Positions 1-8,392 of a DNA stretch of 64,000 nucleotides are shown here, in pieces. The stretch's first letter is position 1. Each line of letters starts with the position of its first letter. The translations under genes were made by a program, and so were the position numbers. Origin of the DNA: Streptomyces sp. NBC_01116 (lineage in GTDB: Bacteria > Actinomycetota > Actinomycetes > Streptomycetales > Streptomycetaceae). Under the pieces are notes generated by a model. The model was not told the origin of the DNA. It searched no databases and was given only the letters and a program-made list of their open reading frames with translations. The stretch covers positions 744,001 to 808,000 of the forward strand of contig NZ_CP108644.1 of NCBI RefSeq assembly GCF_041435495.1, given 5' to 3'.

Positions 1-782
1 CCGTGATGCCGAGCTTCCACGCGGCGTTCAGCCTGGGCGGCATGGTCGGCGCCGGGCTCGGCGGGCTGGTCGCGGGGGGCCTCTCCGCGTCCACGCACCT
101 CTTCCTGCTGGCCGGGACCGGTCTGCTCGTCACCGCCTTCGCCGGACCCTCCCTGCTGCGCCACCGCCCGGCCCCCGCCGCTCAGGAGACCGTCGACCGG
201 CGAGCGCCCAGGCAGCGGCTGTCGCCCCGGGCCCGCCGCGTCGTCGTGCTCTTCGGCGTGATCGCCCTGTGCACGGCCTACGGGGAAGGGGCCCTCGCCG
301 ACTGGGGCGCACTGCACCTGGAGCAGGACCTGGGCGCGCACCCCGGGCTCGCCGCCGCCGGATACGCGCTGTTCGCCCTGACGATGACGGCGGGCCGGCT
401 CACCGGGACCCTGCTCCTGGAGCGGCTCGGCCAGACCCGCACCCTCGTCCTCGGCGGCGTGACGGCATCGGCCGGAATGCTGCTGGGCGCGCTGGCGCCG
501 ACCGCCTGGCTGGCGCTGGCCGGGTTCGCGGTCACCGGCCTCGGGCTCGCCAACATCTTCCCCGTCGCGGTGGGGCGCGCGGGCGAACTGGCCGGTCCCG
601 GCGGGGTCGCCGCGGCGTCGACGCTCGGCTACGGCGGAATGCTGCTCGGCCCGCCCGCGATCGGCTTCCTCGCCGACTGGTTCTCCCTGCCGCTGGCCCT
701 GACGACGGTGGCCCTGCTGGCCGCCGCGGCGGCAGCCCTGGGCTACGGAGCGCGCAACGCGACGACGGACGCGCACACCTGA
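1..782 (+). CDS. MFS transporter, C-terminal part (truncated by window edge)
   Basis: This is the C-terminal two thirds of a major facilitator superfamily transporter. About 259 residues are visible, against roughly 400 for the family. The reading frame is open to the left edge, and the first in-window residues (PSFHAAFSLGGMVGAGLGG) are an internal transmembrane segment of sugar/drug-type MFS proteins, so the true start lies outside. Several hydrophobic helices alternate with short loops, and a basic cytoplasmic loop (about residues 50-80) separates the two halves. The substrate cannot be read from the sequence. It is inner-membrane, probably an efflux or uptake permease, and nothing links it to the polyketide cluster. 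Confidence 0.85.
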   Translation, partial: VMPSFHAAFSLGGMVGAGLGGLVAGGLSASTHLFLLAGTGLLVTAFAGPSLLRHRPAPAAQETVDRRAPRQRLSPRARRVVVLFGVIALCTAYGEGALADWGALHLEQDLGAHPGLAAAGYALFALTMTAGRLTGTLLLERLGQTRTLVLGGVTASAGMLLGALAPTAWLALAGFAVTGLGLANIFPVAVGRAGELAGPGGVAAASTLGYGGMLLGPPAIGFLADWFSLPLALTTVALLAAAAAALGYGARNATTDAHT

Positions 783-916
783 TCATCGGGCGCGCACGCC
801 CGATCGCCCGCACACCTGGTCGATTGAGTAGCCGTACTCAGGCAGGACCCGCTCCCCCGGCGCACGATGGAAGCCTCGACCGAGCACGAGGCAGAGCGAG
901 CAGCAGGGAGCACACC

Positions 917-1282
917 ATGAAGCGCCTGACCGGCCACCCGCACCTGAACACCCTGGTCCGGCTGACCTTCCGCAACACCGCTTCCCTGATCTACCTCGGG
1001 CTGGTGCTCGCGGCGACGCTGTTCGTCGCCGTGGACACCCTGTTCGTCGCCCACGAGGACGCCTCGTTCTCCGGCGTCTGGCTGTTCCTCCTCGCGGCCC
1101 CGACCGTCTTCCTGTTCCTCCTCGGCGGCTCCCTGGCGGGCGTCGGGGCGGGCGGGCCCGCGTGGTTCCTGGTGCTCGGCCTGGTGGTCTCGGTGCTCGT
1201 CCAGTCCCTGGCCCTGGGCTGGTTCGTCCGCCTGGTGCGCCGGGCCGGATCGGCCGGATCCGCGCACCCGCAGGGCGTCTGA
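917..1282 (+). CDS. Small membrane protein (SCO4225-like)
   Basis: A 121-residue protein starting at ATG 917 behind a purine-rich GCAGGGAGC stretch. It has three hydrophobic segments (about residues 22-42, 52-74 and 80-104) and a basic C-terminal tail, so it should be an integral membrane protein. The sequence looks like the small Streptomyces family typified by SCO4225, whose function is unknown to me. It is followed 41 bp later by a mycothiol-type isomerase gene on the same strand, but that spacing gives no functional clue. Family naming is from memory and moderate in certainty. Confidence 0.7.
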   Translation: MKRLTGHPHLNTLVRLTFRNTASLIYLGLVLAATLFVAVDTLFVAHEDASFSGVWLFLLAAPTVFLFLLGGSLAGVGAGGPAWFLVLGLVVSVLVQSLALGWFVRLVRRAGSAGSAHPQGV

Positions 1283-1323
1283 ACCGGGGGATTTCCCCGC
1301 GGGCCGCCGGCACAATCGCCGTC

Positions 1324-2076
1324 ATGCAGATCGCCGAGTACATCGCGTCGTTGTCCGAGGAGGGGCGGCTGCTCGCGGCGGCCGCCGAGCGGGCCGGAAC
1401 GGGGGCTTCGGTCCCCACATGCCCAGGCTGGCAGATACGCCATCTGCTGCGGCACACCGGCATGGTGCACCGCTGGGCGGCGGCGCTCGTCGCCGAGGGC
1501 CACACCACCTACCAGCCGGCCGGCACCGAACCCGCCCTGGACGGCGCCGAACTCCTGGACTGGTTCCGCGAGGGGCACGGCCATCTGGTCAGGACCCTGG
1601 AGAAGGCCCCCGCCGGCCTGGACTGCTGGACCTTCATGCCGGCCCCTTCGCCCCTGGCGTTCTGGTCCCGCCGCCAGCTCCACGAGACGACCGTGCACCG
1701 CGTGGACGCGGAATCGGCGCTCGGCGGACCGCTGACCCCGGTGTCGGCGGACCGGGCGGTCGACGGCATCGACGAGCTCCTCACCGGTTTCCACGCCCTG
1801 CCCAGGAGCAAGGTGCGCTCGAAGAAGCCCCGGACGCTGCGGATGCGGGACACGGACACGGATACGACCTGGACGGTGCGGATCTCCCAGGATCCGCCTC
1901 GGACCGTGCGGTCGGAGGCCGGGGCCGATCCGGGCGACGACGTCGACTGCGAGCTGAGCGGGACGGCCGAGGGCCTCTACCTCACCCTCTGGAACCGACT
2001 GCCGCTCACCGCCGTCACCCTGCGCGGCGATCGCTCGGTGGCCCGGATCTGGACGGACAACTCCGCGGTCACCTGA
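1324..2076 (+). CDS. Maleylpyruvate isomerase family mycothiol-dependent protein
   Basis: A 250-residue soluble protein with the N-terminal four-helix DinB/MDMPI fold (PTCPGWQIRHLLRHTGMVHRW) and the typical C-terminal MDMPI domain. The family includes mycothiol-dependent maleylpyruvate isomerase and many uncharacterised actinobacterial paralogues that bind a divalent metal through conserved histidines. Histidines at the expected places (RHLLRHTG and HETTVH) are visible. Start ATG 1324 is chosen because homologous sequence begins there; the longer open frame upstream is high-GC noise. The actual substrate is unknown. Confidence 0.8.
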   Translation: MQIAEYIASLSEEGRLLAAAAERAGTGASVPTCPGWQIRHLLRHTGMVHRWAAALVAEGHTTYQPAGTEPALDGAELLDWFREGHGHLVRTLEKAPAGLDCWTFMPAPSPLAFWSRRQLHETTVHRVDAESALGGPLTPVSADRAVDGIDELLTGFHALPRSKVRSKKPRTLRMRDTDTDTTWTVRISQDPPRTVRSEAGADPGDDVDCELSGTAEGLYLTLWNRLPLTAVTLRGDRSVARIWTDNSAVT

Positions 2077-2121
2077 TGAGCGCCGCCGGGCCGCGCGGCC
2101 GCGTGCACCGCGCTCAGCCGA

Positions 2122-2211
2122 GCCGGGGCGCACCAGCCCCGATGCGTAGGCGAGGACGACCAGTTGGGCCCGGTCGCGGGCTCCGAGTCCGACCTTCGCG
2201 CGGCCGACGTG
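2122..2211 (-). pseudogene. Remnant of a LuxR/NarL-type helix-turn-helix domain
   Basis: Read on the minus strand, about 30 codons match the end of the LuxR-type DNA-binding domain of NarL/FixJ response regulators: HVGR, then GARDRAQLVVLAYASGL, then VRPG, the usual C-terminus of these proteins. No receiver domain, no earlier part of the helix-turn-helix and no start codon lie upstream in frame, and no proper stop follows. The stretch is therefore the decayed 3' end of a deleted response regulator gene. The rest of 2077-2299 holds nothing else that I recognise. Confidence 0.6.
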
Positions 2212-2299
2212 GGCCGGGGCGGACGGGTGCGGGGGCGTCCGCCGTACGTGGTGATCATCCCTGCTCCGTGGGGAGTACGCCGCCGGGGGAAGGGCGGCC

Positions 2300-3004
2300 C
2301 TACGGCTCGACCGCGCGCAGGCCCACCGAGCGCGCGAGTTCGCCGGCGGCCTGCCGGAAGAGCGGCTCGCGCGCCTCGACGACCCGGTTGAACTGACCGA
2401 ACAGCTCGAAGGAGATCAGGCCGAACAGCTGGGCCCAGGCGGCGACCAGGGCCGCCACGGCGGCCGGAGGCACGTCCGGGGCGAACTCGGCGGCCATCCG
2501 CTCCGCGTCGGAACGCAGCTCCGGGGCGAGGGACGGCAGGGCGAGGTCCTCGGTCCGGGACGCGGCCCGGACGATGTCGATGAAGACCAGGCCCACTCGG
2601 GACGCGGGCCCCACCGTGTCCATCGGGGCGATGTAGCCGGGGACGGGCGAACCGTAGATCAGGGCGTACTCATGGGGATGGGCGAGCGCCCACTCCCGTA
2701 CGGCACAGGCCACCGCGACCCAGCGTTCGGCGGGCGGGACGGCCCCGGCCCGCTCCCCCGCCGCCGCGCGCTCCGCGACCTCGCCGATCGCGTCGAACGC
2801 GTCGACGATGAGGGCGGTGAGGAGGTCGTCGCGGCTGGGGAAGTAGCGGTAGAGCGCGGAGGAGACCATGCCCAGCTCCCGGGACACGGCCCGCAGCGAG
2901 AGCTTCGCCGCGCCCTCCTCCGCCAGCTGCTTCCTGGCCTCGTCCTTGATCGCCGCCGTCACTTCGATGCGGGCGCGTTCCCTGGCCCCTCGGATGGTGC
3001 TCAT
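2300..3004 (-). CDS. TetR/AcrR family transcriptional regulator (WHG-type C-domain)
   Basis: A 234-residue TetR-family repressor. The N-terminal helix-turn-helix (about residues 12-58) contains LSLRAVSRELGMVSSALYRYF, the canonical TetR recognition helix. The C-terminal ligand domain, with WAQLFGLISFELFGQFNRVV, resembles the WHG/TetR_C_13 class. It is divergent from the F420-type oxidoreductase gene at 3152, and the 147-bp space between them carries two near-perfect palindromes suited to a TetR dimer. Autoregulation and control of the neighbouring oxidoreductase are therefore likely. The ligand is unknown. Confidence 0.9.
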   Translation of the reverse strand: MSTIRGARERARIEVTAAIKDEARKQLAEEGAAKLSLRAVSRELGMVSSALYRYFPSRDDLLTALIVDAFDAIGEVAERAAAGERAGAVPPAERWVAVACAVREWALAHPHEYALIYGSPVPGYIAPMDTVGPASRVGLVFIDIVRAASRTEDLALPSLAPELRSDAERMAAEFAPDVPPAAVAALVAAWAQLFGLISFELFGQFNRVVEAREPLFRQAAGELARSVGLRAVEP

Positions 3005-3044
3005 GCGATCAGTCTGCCACGCGCAAGGAGCACCGACCAGAAAC

Positions 3045-3130
3045 GAGAGCGGTTACCAATGACGAGAGCAGTGCTCTTGCTTTGAGGCAGCGCCCCGTGC
3101 ACACTGATCTCAAGCGAGAGCACCGCTCTC
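3045..3130. promoter_or_regulatory. Candidate TetR operators in the divergent promoter
   Basis: Two inverted repeats share the same half-site. At 3064-3078 the sequence is GAGAGC AGT GCTCTT (AGAGCAGTGCTCT at 3065-3077 is perfect). At 3116-3130 it is GAGAGC ACC GCTCTC, perfect over 15 bp. A third GAGAGC half-site sits at 3045-3050. They lie between the divergent TetR gene and the gene at 3152, the right place for repression of both. Confidence 0.65.
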
Positions 3131-3151
3131 CCAATAGCGCGGGAGTCACCC

Positions 3152-3607
3152 ATGTCGCAGCAGCCCTACTACCTCCGGGCGAACGCCTCCGCCCACCGCC
3201 TCAACCGGATCGTCGGATGGCTGGCCCGGCGCGGCATCAGTCTGATGGGCTCCGCCGAACTGTCGGTGCGGGGACGCAGGAGCGGTCAGATGCAGCGCAT
3301 CCCGGTCAACGCCCACGCCTTCGAGGGCGAGCGGTACATCGTCTCGGCCCGGGGGCACTCGCAGTGGGTGCGCAACATGCGCGTCGCGGGCGGCGGAGAG
3401 CTGCGCCTGGGACGCGAGGTGAGCGGCTTCACCGCCGTGGAGATCGCCGACGACGCGCAGAAGGCCCGGATCATCCGGGCCTATCTGGAGCGGTGGGGCT
3501 GGCAGGTCGACCAGTACTTCCAGGGGATCACCGCGAAGTCCACGGACGCCGAACTGCTGGCGGCCTGCCCGGACCACCCGGTCTTCCGGATCACGGTCGA
3601 GGCGTGA
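3152..3607 (+). CDS. Nitroreductase/deazaflavin (F420)-dependent oxidoreductase family protein
   Basis: A 151-residue protein of the split beta-barrel family that includes the mycobacterial F420-dependent nitroreductase Ddn (DUF385). Visible family features are the SVRGRRSGQMQRIPVNA strand-turn and the RGHSQWVRNMRVAGGGELR segment near the cofactor pocket. Such enzymes transfer hydride from reduced F420 to quinones, nitro compounds or enones, but I cannot assign a substrate. Divergent from a TetR regulator, with operator-like palindromes between, so it is probably induced by a small molecule. Confidence 0.8.
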   Translation: MSQQPYYLRANASAHRLNRIVGWLARRGISLMGSAELSVRGRRSGQMQRIPVNAHAFEGERYIVSARGHSQWVRNMRVAGGGELRLGREVSGFTAVEIADDAQKARIIRAYLERWGWQVDQYFQGITAKSTDAELLAACPDHPVFRITVEA

Positions 3608-3646
3608 CCGCGCCCCGTGGCCGTACGGGCGACGGGGCGCGGTCAC
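3604..3646. terminator. Strong hairpin terminator
   Basis: A perfect 15-bp inverted repeat (arms 3604-3618 and 3632-3646, 13-nt loop) begins at the stop codon of the upstream gene. No clear T-run follows, as is usual in Streptomyces. It lies between convergent genes. Confidence 0.7.
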
Positions 3647-3665
3647 GACGGGCGGGGTGCCAGGC

Positions 3666-3739
3666 CGTGTCGTCGAACTGCCGCCTGACCCCGCAGGGCC
3701 GCCCTTCGGGCGACGACGGCAGTTCGACGACAGGACCTA
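3666..3739. repeat. Inverted-repeat element A (MITE-like or mobile terminator)
   Basis: Arms of 16 bp (3668-3683 TGTCGTCGAACTGCCG and 3717-3732, perfect complement) flank a 33-bp core with its own small hairpin (CGCCCTTCGGGCG). The core, right arm and outer flank recur in inverted orientation at 12782-12836 with one mismatch over about 55 bp. The right end supplies the stop codon of the geranylgeranyl-reductase-like gene (CTA, 3737-3739). It could act as a bidirectional terminator between convergent genes. Confidence 0.75.
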
Positions 3740-4951
3740 GCGGTCCATCGCGGACAGCGCCCGCTGCGCCATCGGGTGCGTACGGACCAGCTCGGCCAGC
3801 GACGTCGTCCCCCGGGTGATCCCGGCGAACGCCTTCCACGCCGGGCGGAAGCCGGTCAGCACCGCGTGCAGCAACCCCGGGCGGCGCTCGAACAGCTTGA
3901 GCATGCGACGGCCGACGCCCATCTCGACGCCGAGACCGGCCTTGATGGCGAAGGCGTAGTTGAGGGCCTGACGGCGCGCGTCCACCGCGTCGTGCGACTC
4001 GGCGATCCTGACCGCCCACTCCCCCGCGAGCCGGCCCGAGCGCAGCGCGAAGGAGATGCCCTCACGGGTCCACGGCTCCAGCAGTCCGGCCGCGTCCCCG
4101 CAGACCACGACCCGGCCGCGGGAGAGCGGCGAGTCGTCGCTGCGGCAGCGGGTGAGGTGGCCCGAGGAGACGGCCGGCTCGAATCCGGCGAGGCCGAGGC
4201 GGGCGATGAAGTCCTCCAGATACCGCTTGGTGCCCGCGCCGTCGCCGCGCGCCGAGATGACGCCCACGGTGAGGGTGTCGCCCTTGGGGAACACCCAGCC
4301 GTAACTGCCCGGCATCGGGCCCCAGTCGATGAGCACCCGGCCCGCCCAGTCCTCCGCGACGGTGGCCGGGACCGGGATCTCCGCCTCCAGGCCGAGATCG
4401 ACCTGATCCAGCTTCACCCCGACATGGGCCCCTATCCGGCCCGCGCTGCCGTCAGCGCCGACGACGGCCCGCGCGAGCACGGTCTCGCCACCGGCCAGCA
4501 CCACCGCGACCGTCCGCCGGTCGGGCACGGCCGGACCGTGCTGCTCGACCCGCACCACCGATGCCCCGGTGCGCAGTTCGGCCCCGGCCTTCTGCGCCTC
4601 CTCGACCAGACCGGCGTCGAACTCCGGGCGGTTGATGAGCCCGAAGAGCATGCGCCGGGAGCGGCGGGTGCGCGACAGCCTGCCGTTGAGCGAGAAGGTG
4701 ACCGCGTGGATGCGGTCCTTCAGGGGCAGTTCGAACCCCGGCGGCAGGGAGTCCCGGGAGAACCCGATGATTCCCCCGCCGCAGGTCTTGTACCGCGGCA
4801 GTTCCGCCTTCTCCAGCAGCAGGACTCTTCGGCCCGCCACGGCTGCCGCGTACGCCGCCGATGCGCCGGCCGGTCCGGCGCCGACCACGACGACGTCCCA
4901 CACGGACGACTCTTCCGGCTCACGTCCGGCGTCTGCGTTCTCGCTGCTCAC
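3737..4951 (-). CDS. Geranylgeranyl reductase family FAD-dependent oxidoreductase
   Basis: A 404-residue flavoprotein of the geranylgeranyl reductase/digeranylgeranylglycerophospholipid reductase type. It has the N-terminal dinucleotide-binding motif VVVVGAGPAGASAAY (about residues 20-34), LPRYKTCGGG, where the CGG substrate motif is typical of the family, and the second FAD motif VVCGDAAGLLEPWTREGIS. The family saturates isoprenoid double bonds (menaquinone side chains or polyprenols in actinobacteria). No isoprenoid genes adjoin it, so the substrate is open. The stop codon lies inside repeat element A. Confidence 0.85.
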   Translation of the reverse strand: MSSENADAGREPEESSVWDVVVVGAGPAGASAAYAAAVAGRRVLLLEKAELPRYKTCGGGIIGFSRDSLPPGFELPLKDRIHAVTFSLNGRLSRTRRSRRMLFGLINRPEFDAGLVEEAQKAGAELRTGASVVRVEQHGPAVPDRRTVAVVLAGGETVLARAVVGADGSAGRIGAHVGVKLDQVDLGLEAEIPVPATVAEDWAGRVLIDWGPMPGSYGWVFPKGDTLTVGVISARGDGAGTKRYLEDFIARLGLAGFEPAVSSGHLTRCRSDDSPLSRGRVVVCGDAAGLLEPWTREGISFALRSGRLAGEWAVRIAESHDAVDARRQALNYAFAIKAGLGVEMGVGRRMLKLFERRPGLLHAVLTGFRPAWKAFAGITRGTTSLAELVRTHPMAQRALSAMDR

Positions 4952-5146
4952 GATGTGCTTCTGCTCCTGATCCGACCAGTGGCCCCAAGCTGCTCACGGC
5001 ATCCTACGGCGCGTTCCGGCCAAGCCCTCCTGTGGGAGGATCGGCCATGATTTCGTCGTACATGCGTCGCCGCACGGACGGCGTCGCGCACGGTCGCGTA
5101 CACACCGCGCCCTACCCATAACGTCGCACCCACGAGGAGCGTGCCC

Positions 5147-6511
5147 ATGACCGCCCGTCCGATTCCCGAGACCGTCGCCTCGCTGATGCCCCGCGCCCGG
5201 GAGGAGCTGGCCGAGCTGGTGGCGTTCCAGTCGGTGGCGGACCCGGCGGTGTTCCCGAGGAGCGAGTGCGAGGGCGCGGCGAACTGGGTCGCCGACGCGC
5301 TGCGCGCCGAGGAGTTCACGGACGTCGCCCTGCTGGACACCCCCGACGGCACGCAGTCCGTCTACGGGTTCCTGCCCGGTCCGGCCGGGGCACCGACCGT
5401 GCTGCTCTACGCGCACTACGACGTGCAGCCGCCGCTGGACGAGTCGGCGTGGCTCTCCCCGCCCTTCGAGCTGACCGAGCGCGACGGCCGCTGGTTCGGC
5501 CGGGGCGCGGCCGACTGCAAGGGCGGGTTCATCATGCACCTGCTCGCGCTGCGCGCCCTCAAGGCGAACGGCGGCGTCCCGGTCTCGGTGAAGGTGATCG
5601 CCGAGGGCTCCGAGGAGCAGGGCACCGGCGGTCTGGAGCGGTACGCGGAGGCGCACCCGGAGCTGCTGGCGGCGGACACGATCGTCATCGGCGACACCGG
5701 GAACTTCCGGGTCGGGCTGCCGACGGTCACGGCGACGCTGCGCGGGATGACGATGCTCCGGGTGCGGCTGGACACCCTCGAAGGGAACCTGCACTCGGGT
5801 CAGTTCGGCGGCGCGGCCCCGGACGCGCTGGCCGCGATGATCCAGCTGCTGGCCTCGCTGCGGGCCGAGGACGGGACGACCACGGTCGACGGTCTGACGG
5901 GCGACGCCGACTGGGACGGACTCCAGTACCCGGAGGCGGAGTTCCGCCAGGACGCCAAGGTGCTGGACGGGGTGGAGCTGATCGGCTCGGGCACGGTCGC
6001 GGACCGGATCTGGGCCCGTCCCGCCGTCACCGTCATCGGCATCGACTGCCCGCCGGTCGTCGGCGCGACGCCGTCCGTGCAGGCGAGCGCGCGGGCGCAG
6101 GTCAGCCTGCGGGTGCCGCCGGGCCAGGACGCCGCCGAGGCGACGAAGCTGCTCACCGCCCACCTGGAGTCCCGCGCCCCCTGGGGTGCGCGGGTGCGGG
6201 TGGAACAGGTGGGCCAGGGCCAGCCGTTCCGCGCGGACATGACCAGCCCGGCGTACACGGCGATGGCGGACGCGATGCGGGACGCCTACCCGGGCCAGGA
6301 GATGCAGTCGTCCGGGATGGGCGGCTCCATCCCGCTGTGCAACACCCTCGCGGGCCTCTACCCGGAGGCGGAGATCCTGCTGATCGGGCTGAGTGAGCCC
6401 GAGGCTCAGATCCACGCGGTGAACGAGAGCGTGTCGCCCGAGGAGCTGGAGCGGATGTCGGTCGCCGAGGCGCTGTTCCTGCGGAACTACGCGGAGTCGA
6501 AGAAGGTCTGA
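5147..6511 (+). CDS. M20/M25/M40 family dipeptidase
   Basis: A 454-residue zinc metallopeptidase of the carnosinase-like M20 family. Visible motifs are LLYAHYDVQP (metal His and catalytic Asp), GRGAADCKGGFIMH (bridging Asp), EGSEEQGTGG (general-base Glu and metal Glu), the dimerisation domain in the middle, and a C-terminal metal histidine in EAQIHAVNESV. It cleaves dipeptides or N-acyl amino acids in the cytoplasm. ATG 5147 is preferred over GTG 5141 because GAGGAG ends 7 bp before it. A terminator hairpin follows. Confidence 0.92.
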   Translation: MTARPIPETVASLMPRAREELAELVAFQSVADPAVFPRSECEGAANWVADALRAEEFTDVALLDTPDGTQSVYGFLPGPAGAPTVLLYAHYDVQPPLDESAWLSPPFELTERDGRWFGRGAADCKGGFIMHLLALRALKANGGVPVSVKVIAEGSEEQGTGGLERYAEAHPELLAADTIVIGDTGNFRVGLPTVTATLRGMTMLRVRLDTLEGNLHSGQFGGAAPDALAAMIQLLASLRAEDGTTTVDGLTGDADWDGLQYPEAEFRQDAKVLDGVELIGSGTVADRIWARPAVTVIGIDCPPVVGATPSVQASARAQVSLRVPPGQDAAEATKLLTAHLESRAPWGARVRVEQVGQGQPFRADMTSPAYTAMADAMRDAYPGQEMQSSGMGGSIPLCNTLAGLYPEAEILLIGLSEPEAQIHAVNESVSPEELERMSVAEALFLRNYAESKKV

Positions 6512-6518
6512 CCTCCGG

Positions 6519-6540
6519 GGGCCGCCCCACGGGGCGGCCC
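6519..6540 (+). terminator. Hairpin terminator after the dipeptidase gene
   Basis: A perfect 10-bp stem, GGGCCGCCCC at 6519-6528 and GGGGCGGCCC at 6531-6540, with a 2-nt loop, 7 bp past the stop codon. Confidence 0.7.
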
Positions 6541-6621
6541 GGATCACCGCTACGCCCTCGGCGAAGTCGCCCGGAGCGTAGGTCCGTGCGGCGGGCGTCC
6601 GCCCCTGCGTACGTTCGCCGC

Positions 6622-7308
6622 ATGGATCTCGTCGAAGTGACTCCCCAGCTGCACATGTTCCGCTTCCGGATCGGCCAGGCCTATCTTTGGCGCGACGGGG
6701 CGGAGCTGACCCTGATCGACGCGGGTGACGTCGATGCGGCGGCCGCGATCGAGGACGCCGTCCGCACGCTCGGCCTCGACCCGGCCGGGATCCGGCGCAT
6801 CGTCATCACCCACGGCCACCGCGACCACTACGGGGCCGCGCAGGAGCTGGCCGACCGGCACGGCGCCGAGATCATCGCCCACGCGCTGGACGCCCCGGTG
6901 GTACGGGGCGAGCGCCCCGTACCGGAGCCGGACCTGCTGGACTGGGAACTGCCGCTGTGGGAGCACGGGCTGACCTGCCCCGACGCCCCGCCCACCCGGG
7001 TCGACCGCGAGGTGACCGGCGGTGAGGTGCTGCCGTTCGGCGGCGGCGCGCGGGTGGTCCACGCCCCCGGTCACACCGCGGGCTCCATCGCCCTCCATCT
7101 GCCGCTCCACGGCGTGCTGTTCACCGGGGACGCCGTCGCCTCCGTGGAGCGGGTGATGCTCGGCGTCTTCAACGTGGACCGCGCCGGGGCGGCGGCCACG
7201 TTCCGGCGACTGGCCGCGCTCGCGCCGCGTACCGTCTGCGTCGGTCATGGCGACCCGCTCACCGAGAACGCGGCCTCGTCGATGGAGGCGGCGGCGAACG
7301 GCGCGTGA
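6622..7308 (+). CDS. MBL-fold metallo-hydrolase
   Basis: A 228-residue metallo-beta-lactamase-fold protein. The metal motif THGHRDHYG (HxHxDH) is at about residue 62, a later metal histidine is in HAPGHTAGSIAL, a metal aspartate in LFTGDAVASVE, and the last histidine in CVGHGDPL. The architecture matches glyoxalase-II/RNase-Z-like small hydrolases rather than true beta-lactamases: no signal peptide, and thioester or lactone substrates are common. ATG 6622 is the first start consistent with the fold. Confidence 0.88.
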   Translation: MDLVEVTPQLHMFRFRIGQAYLWRDGAELTLIDAGDVDAAAAIEDAVRTLGLDPAGIRRIVITHGHRDHYGAAQELADRHGAEIIAHALDAPVVRGERPVPEPDLLDWELPLWEHGLTCPDAPPTRVDREVTGGEVLPFGGGARVVHAPGHTAGSIALHLPLHGVLFTGDAVASVERVMLGVFNVDRAGAAATFRRLAALAPRTVCVGHGDPLTENAASSMEAAANGA

Positions 7309-7351
7309 GCTCCGCCCGCGCGGAGGTCCGCCGTGAAGCCCGGCACCCCGC

Positions 7352-8392
7352 TCAGCCCACCGGCACCCCTGCCTCCAGGTTGAGCACCGTCGACCGCTCG
7401 CGCGCCCGCAGGGCCCAGCGCAGCCGCTCGTACCGGGTGGGCGGCAGCATTCCGGCGGCCTCCTCCTCGGTGACGAAGCGCCAGCCGCGCAGCTCGGATC
7501 CGGGCAGGAGCAGCCGCCCGGCGTCCTCGGACCGCAACAGGCCGCCGTCGAAGAGGAAGCGCAGCCCGCCGTAGCCGGGCGGGGCGGGCGACTCCCAGTC
7601 GACGAGCAGCAGGGTGGGGACCCGGTCGAGGTGGAGACCTATCTCCTCGGCGACCTCACGGATCCCGGCCTGCGCGGGAGCCTCGCCCGCCTCCACCACG
7701 CCGCCGGGGAACTCCCACCCCGGCTTGTACGTGGGGTCGACGAGCAGCACCCGGTCCTGCTCGTCGAAGAGCAGCACCCCGGCGGCCACCGTCTCGGCGG
7801 TCGGCTCCGGGCTCTGGACGATCGGACACGTCGCGGCGTTCCCGGTGCGCACGGCGTCCGCGATCCGCTCGGCGGTCTCCCGGGGTGTGAGGGCGCTGTT
7901 GTCGACGAGATGGGCGTCCTGGGTGATCCAGTCGAGGGCGTCGCGGTACGGTCCGATGTGCTCGTACGCCCAGCGGCGCACCCGCTCGCACTGCTCCTCG
8001 TCGCCGGGAAACTCCTCGCGGGCCGCGATCCGGCTGCGCAGGATCGTTTCCTCAGGTGAGAGCGCCACATGTCGGACGGAGATGCGCCGGGAGGCGAGCC
8101 CTCCGAAGATCTCGTCGCGGTACTCCTGCCGCAGCAGGGTCATCGGCACCACCAGCACCCCTGGCACCTCGGTGAGCAGCGCCGCCGCCGTGTCCACCAC
8201 GAGCCGCCGCCAGATCGGCAGGTCCTGGAAGTCGGTGACCTCGGCGAGCCTTTTCTGCGGCAGCAGACCGCGCAGCCCCGCGCCGGTGACCTCCGGGTCG
8301 TACAGCGTGCTGTTCGGGATCAGATCGATCAGTTCGCCCGCGGCGCTGGTCTTGCCCGCACTGAACGCACCGTTGATCCAGACGACAATCAC
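7352..8392 (-). CDS. P-loop (TmrB/AAA-like) ATPase-NUDIX hydrolase fusion
   Basis: A 346-residue two-domain protein. Residues 1-180 begin with VWINGAFSAGKTS, a Walker A motif of the small P-loop kinase/TmrB type, with YDPEVTGAGLRG close behind. Residues about 200-346 are a NUDIX domain with a complete box (GGVVEAGEAP then REVAEEIGL). The P-loop half resembles antibiotic-resistance or nucleotide kinases; the NUDIX half would hydrolyse a nucleoside diphosphate derivative. Start GTG 8392 is chosen because GGAG lies 5 bp upstream and homology begins there. It overlaps by one base the stop of a small open frame, which suggests translational coupling. The physiological substrate is unknown. Confidence 0.82.
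   Translation of the reverse strand: MIVVWINGAFSAGKTSAAGELIDLIPNSTLYDPEVTGAGLRGLLPQKRLAEVTDFQDLPIWRRLVVDTAAALLTEVPGVLVVPMTLLRQEYRDEIFGGLASRRISVRHVALSPEETILRSRIAAREEFPGDEEQCERVRRWAYEHIGPYRDALDWITQDAHLVDNSALTPRETAERIADAVRTGNAATCPIVQSPEPTAETVAAGVLLFDEQDRVLLVDPTYKPGWEFPGGVVEAGEAPAQAGIREVAEEIGLHLDRVPTLLLVDWESPAPPGYGGLRFLFDGGLLRSEDAGRLLLPGSELRGWRFVTEEEAAGMLPPTRYERLRWALRARERSTVLNLEAGVPVG

Noticed and set aside
269..1282. Long plus-strand open frame overlapping the MFS gene
   Set aside because: Arg/Pro/Gly-rich translation typical of a shifted frame in high-GC DNA. Only its end from ATG 917 looks like a protein.
6622..7308. True beta-lactamase
   Set aside because: No signal peptide, and motif spacing is that of general MBL-fold hydrolases.
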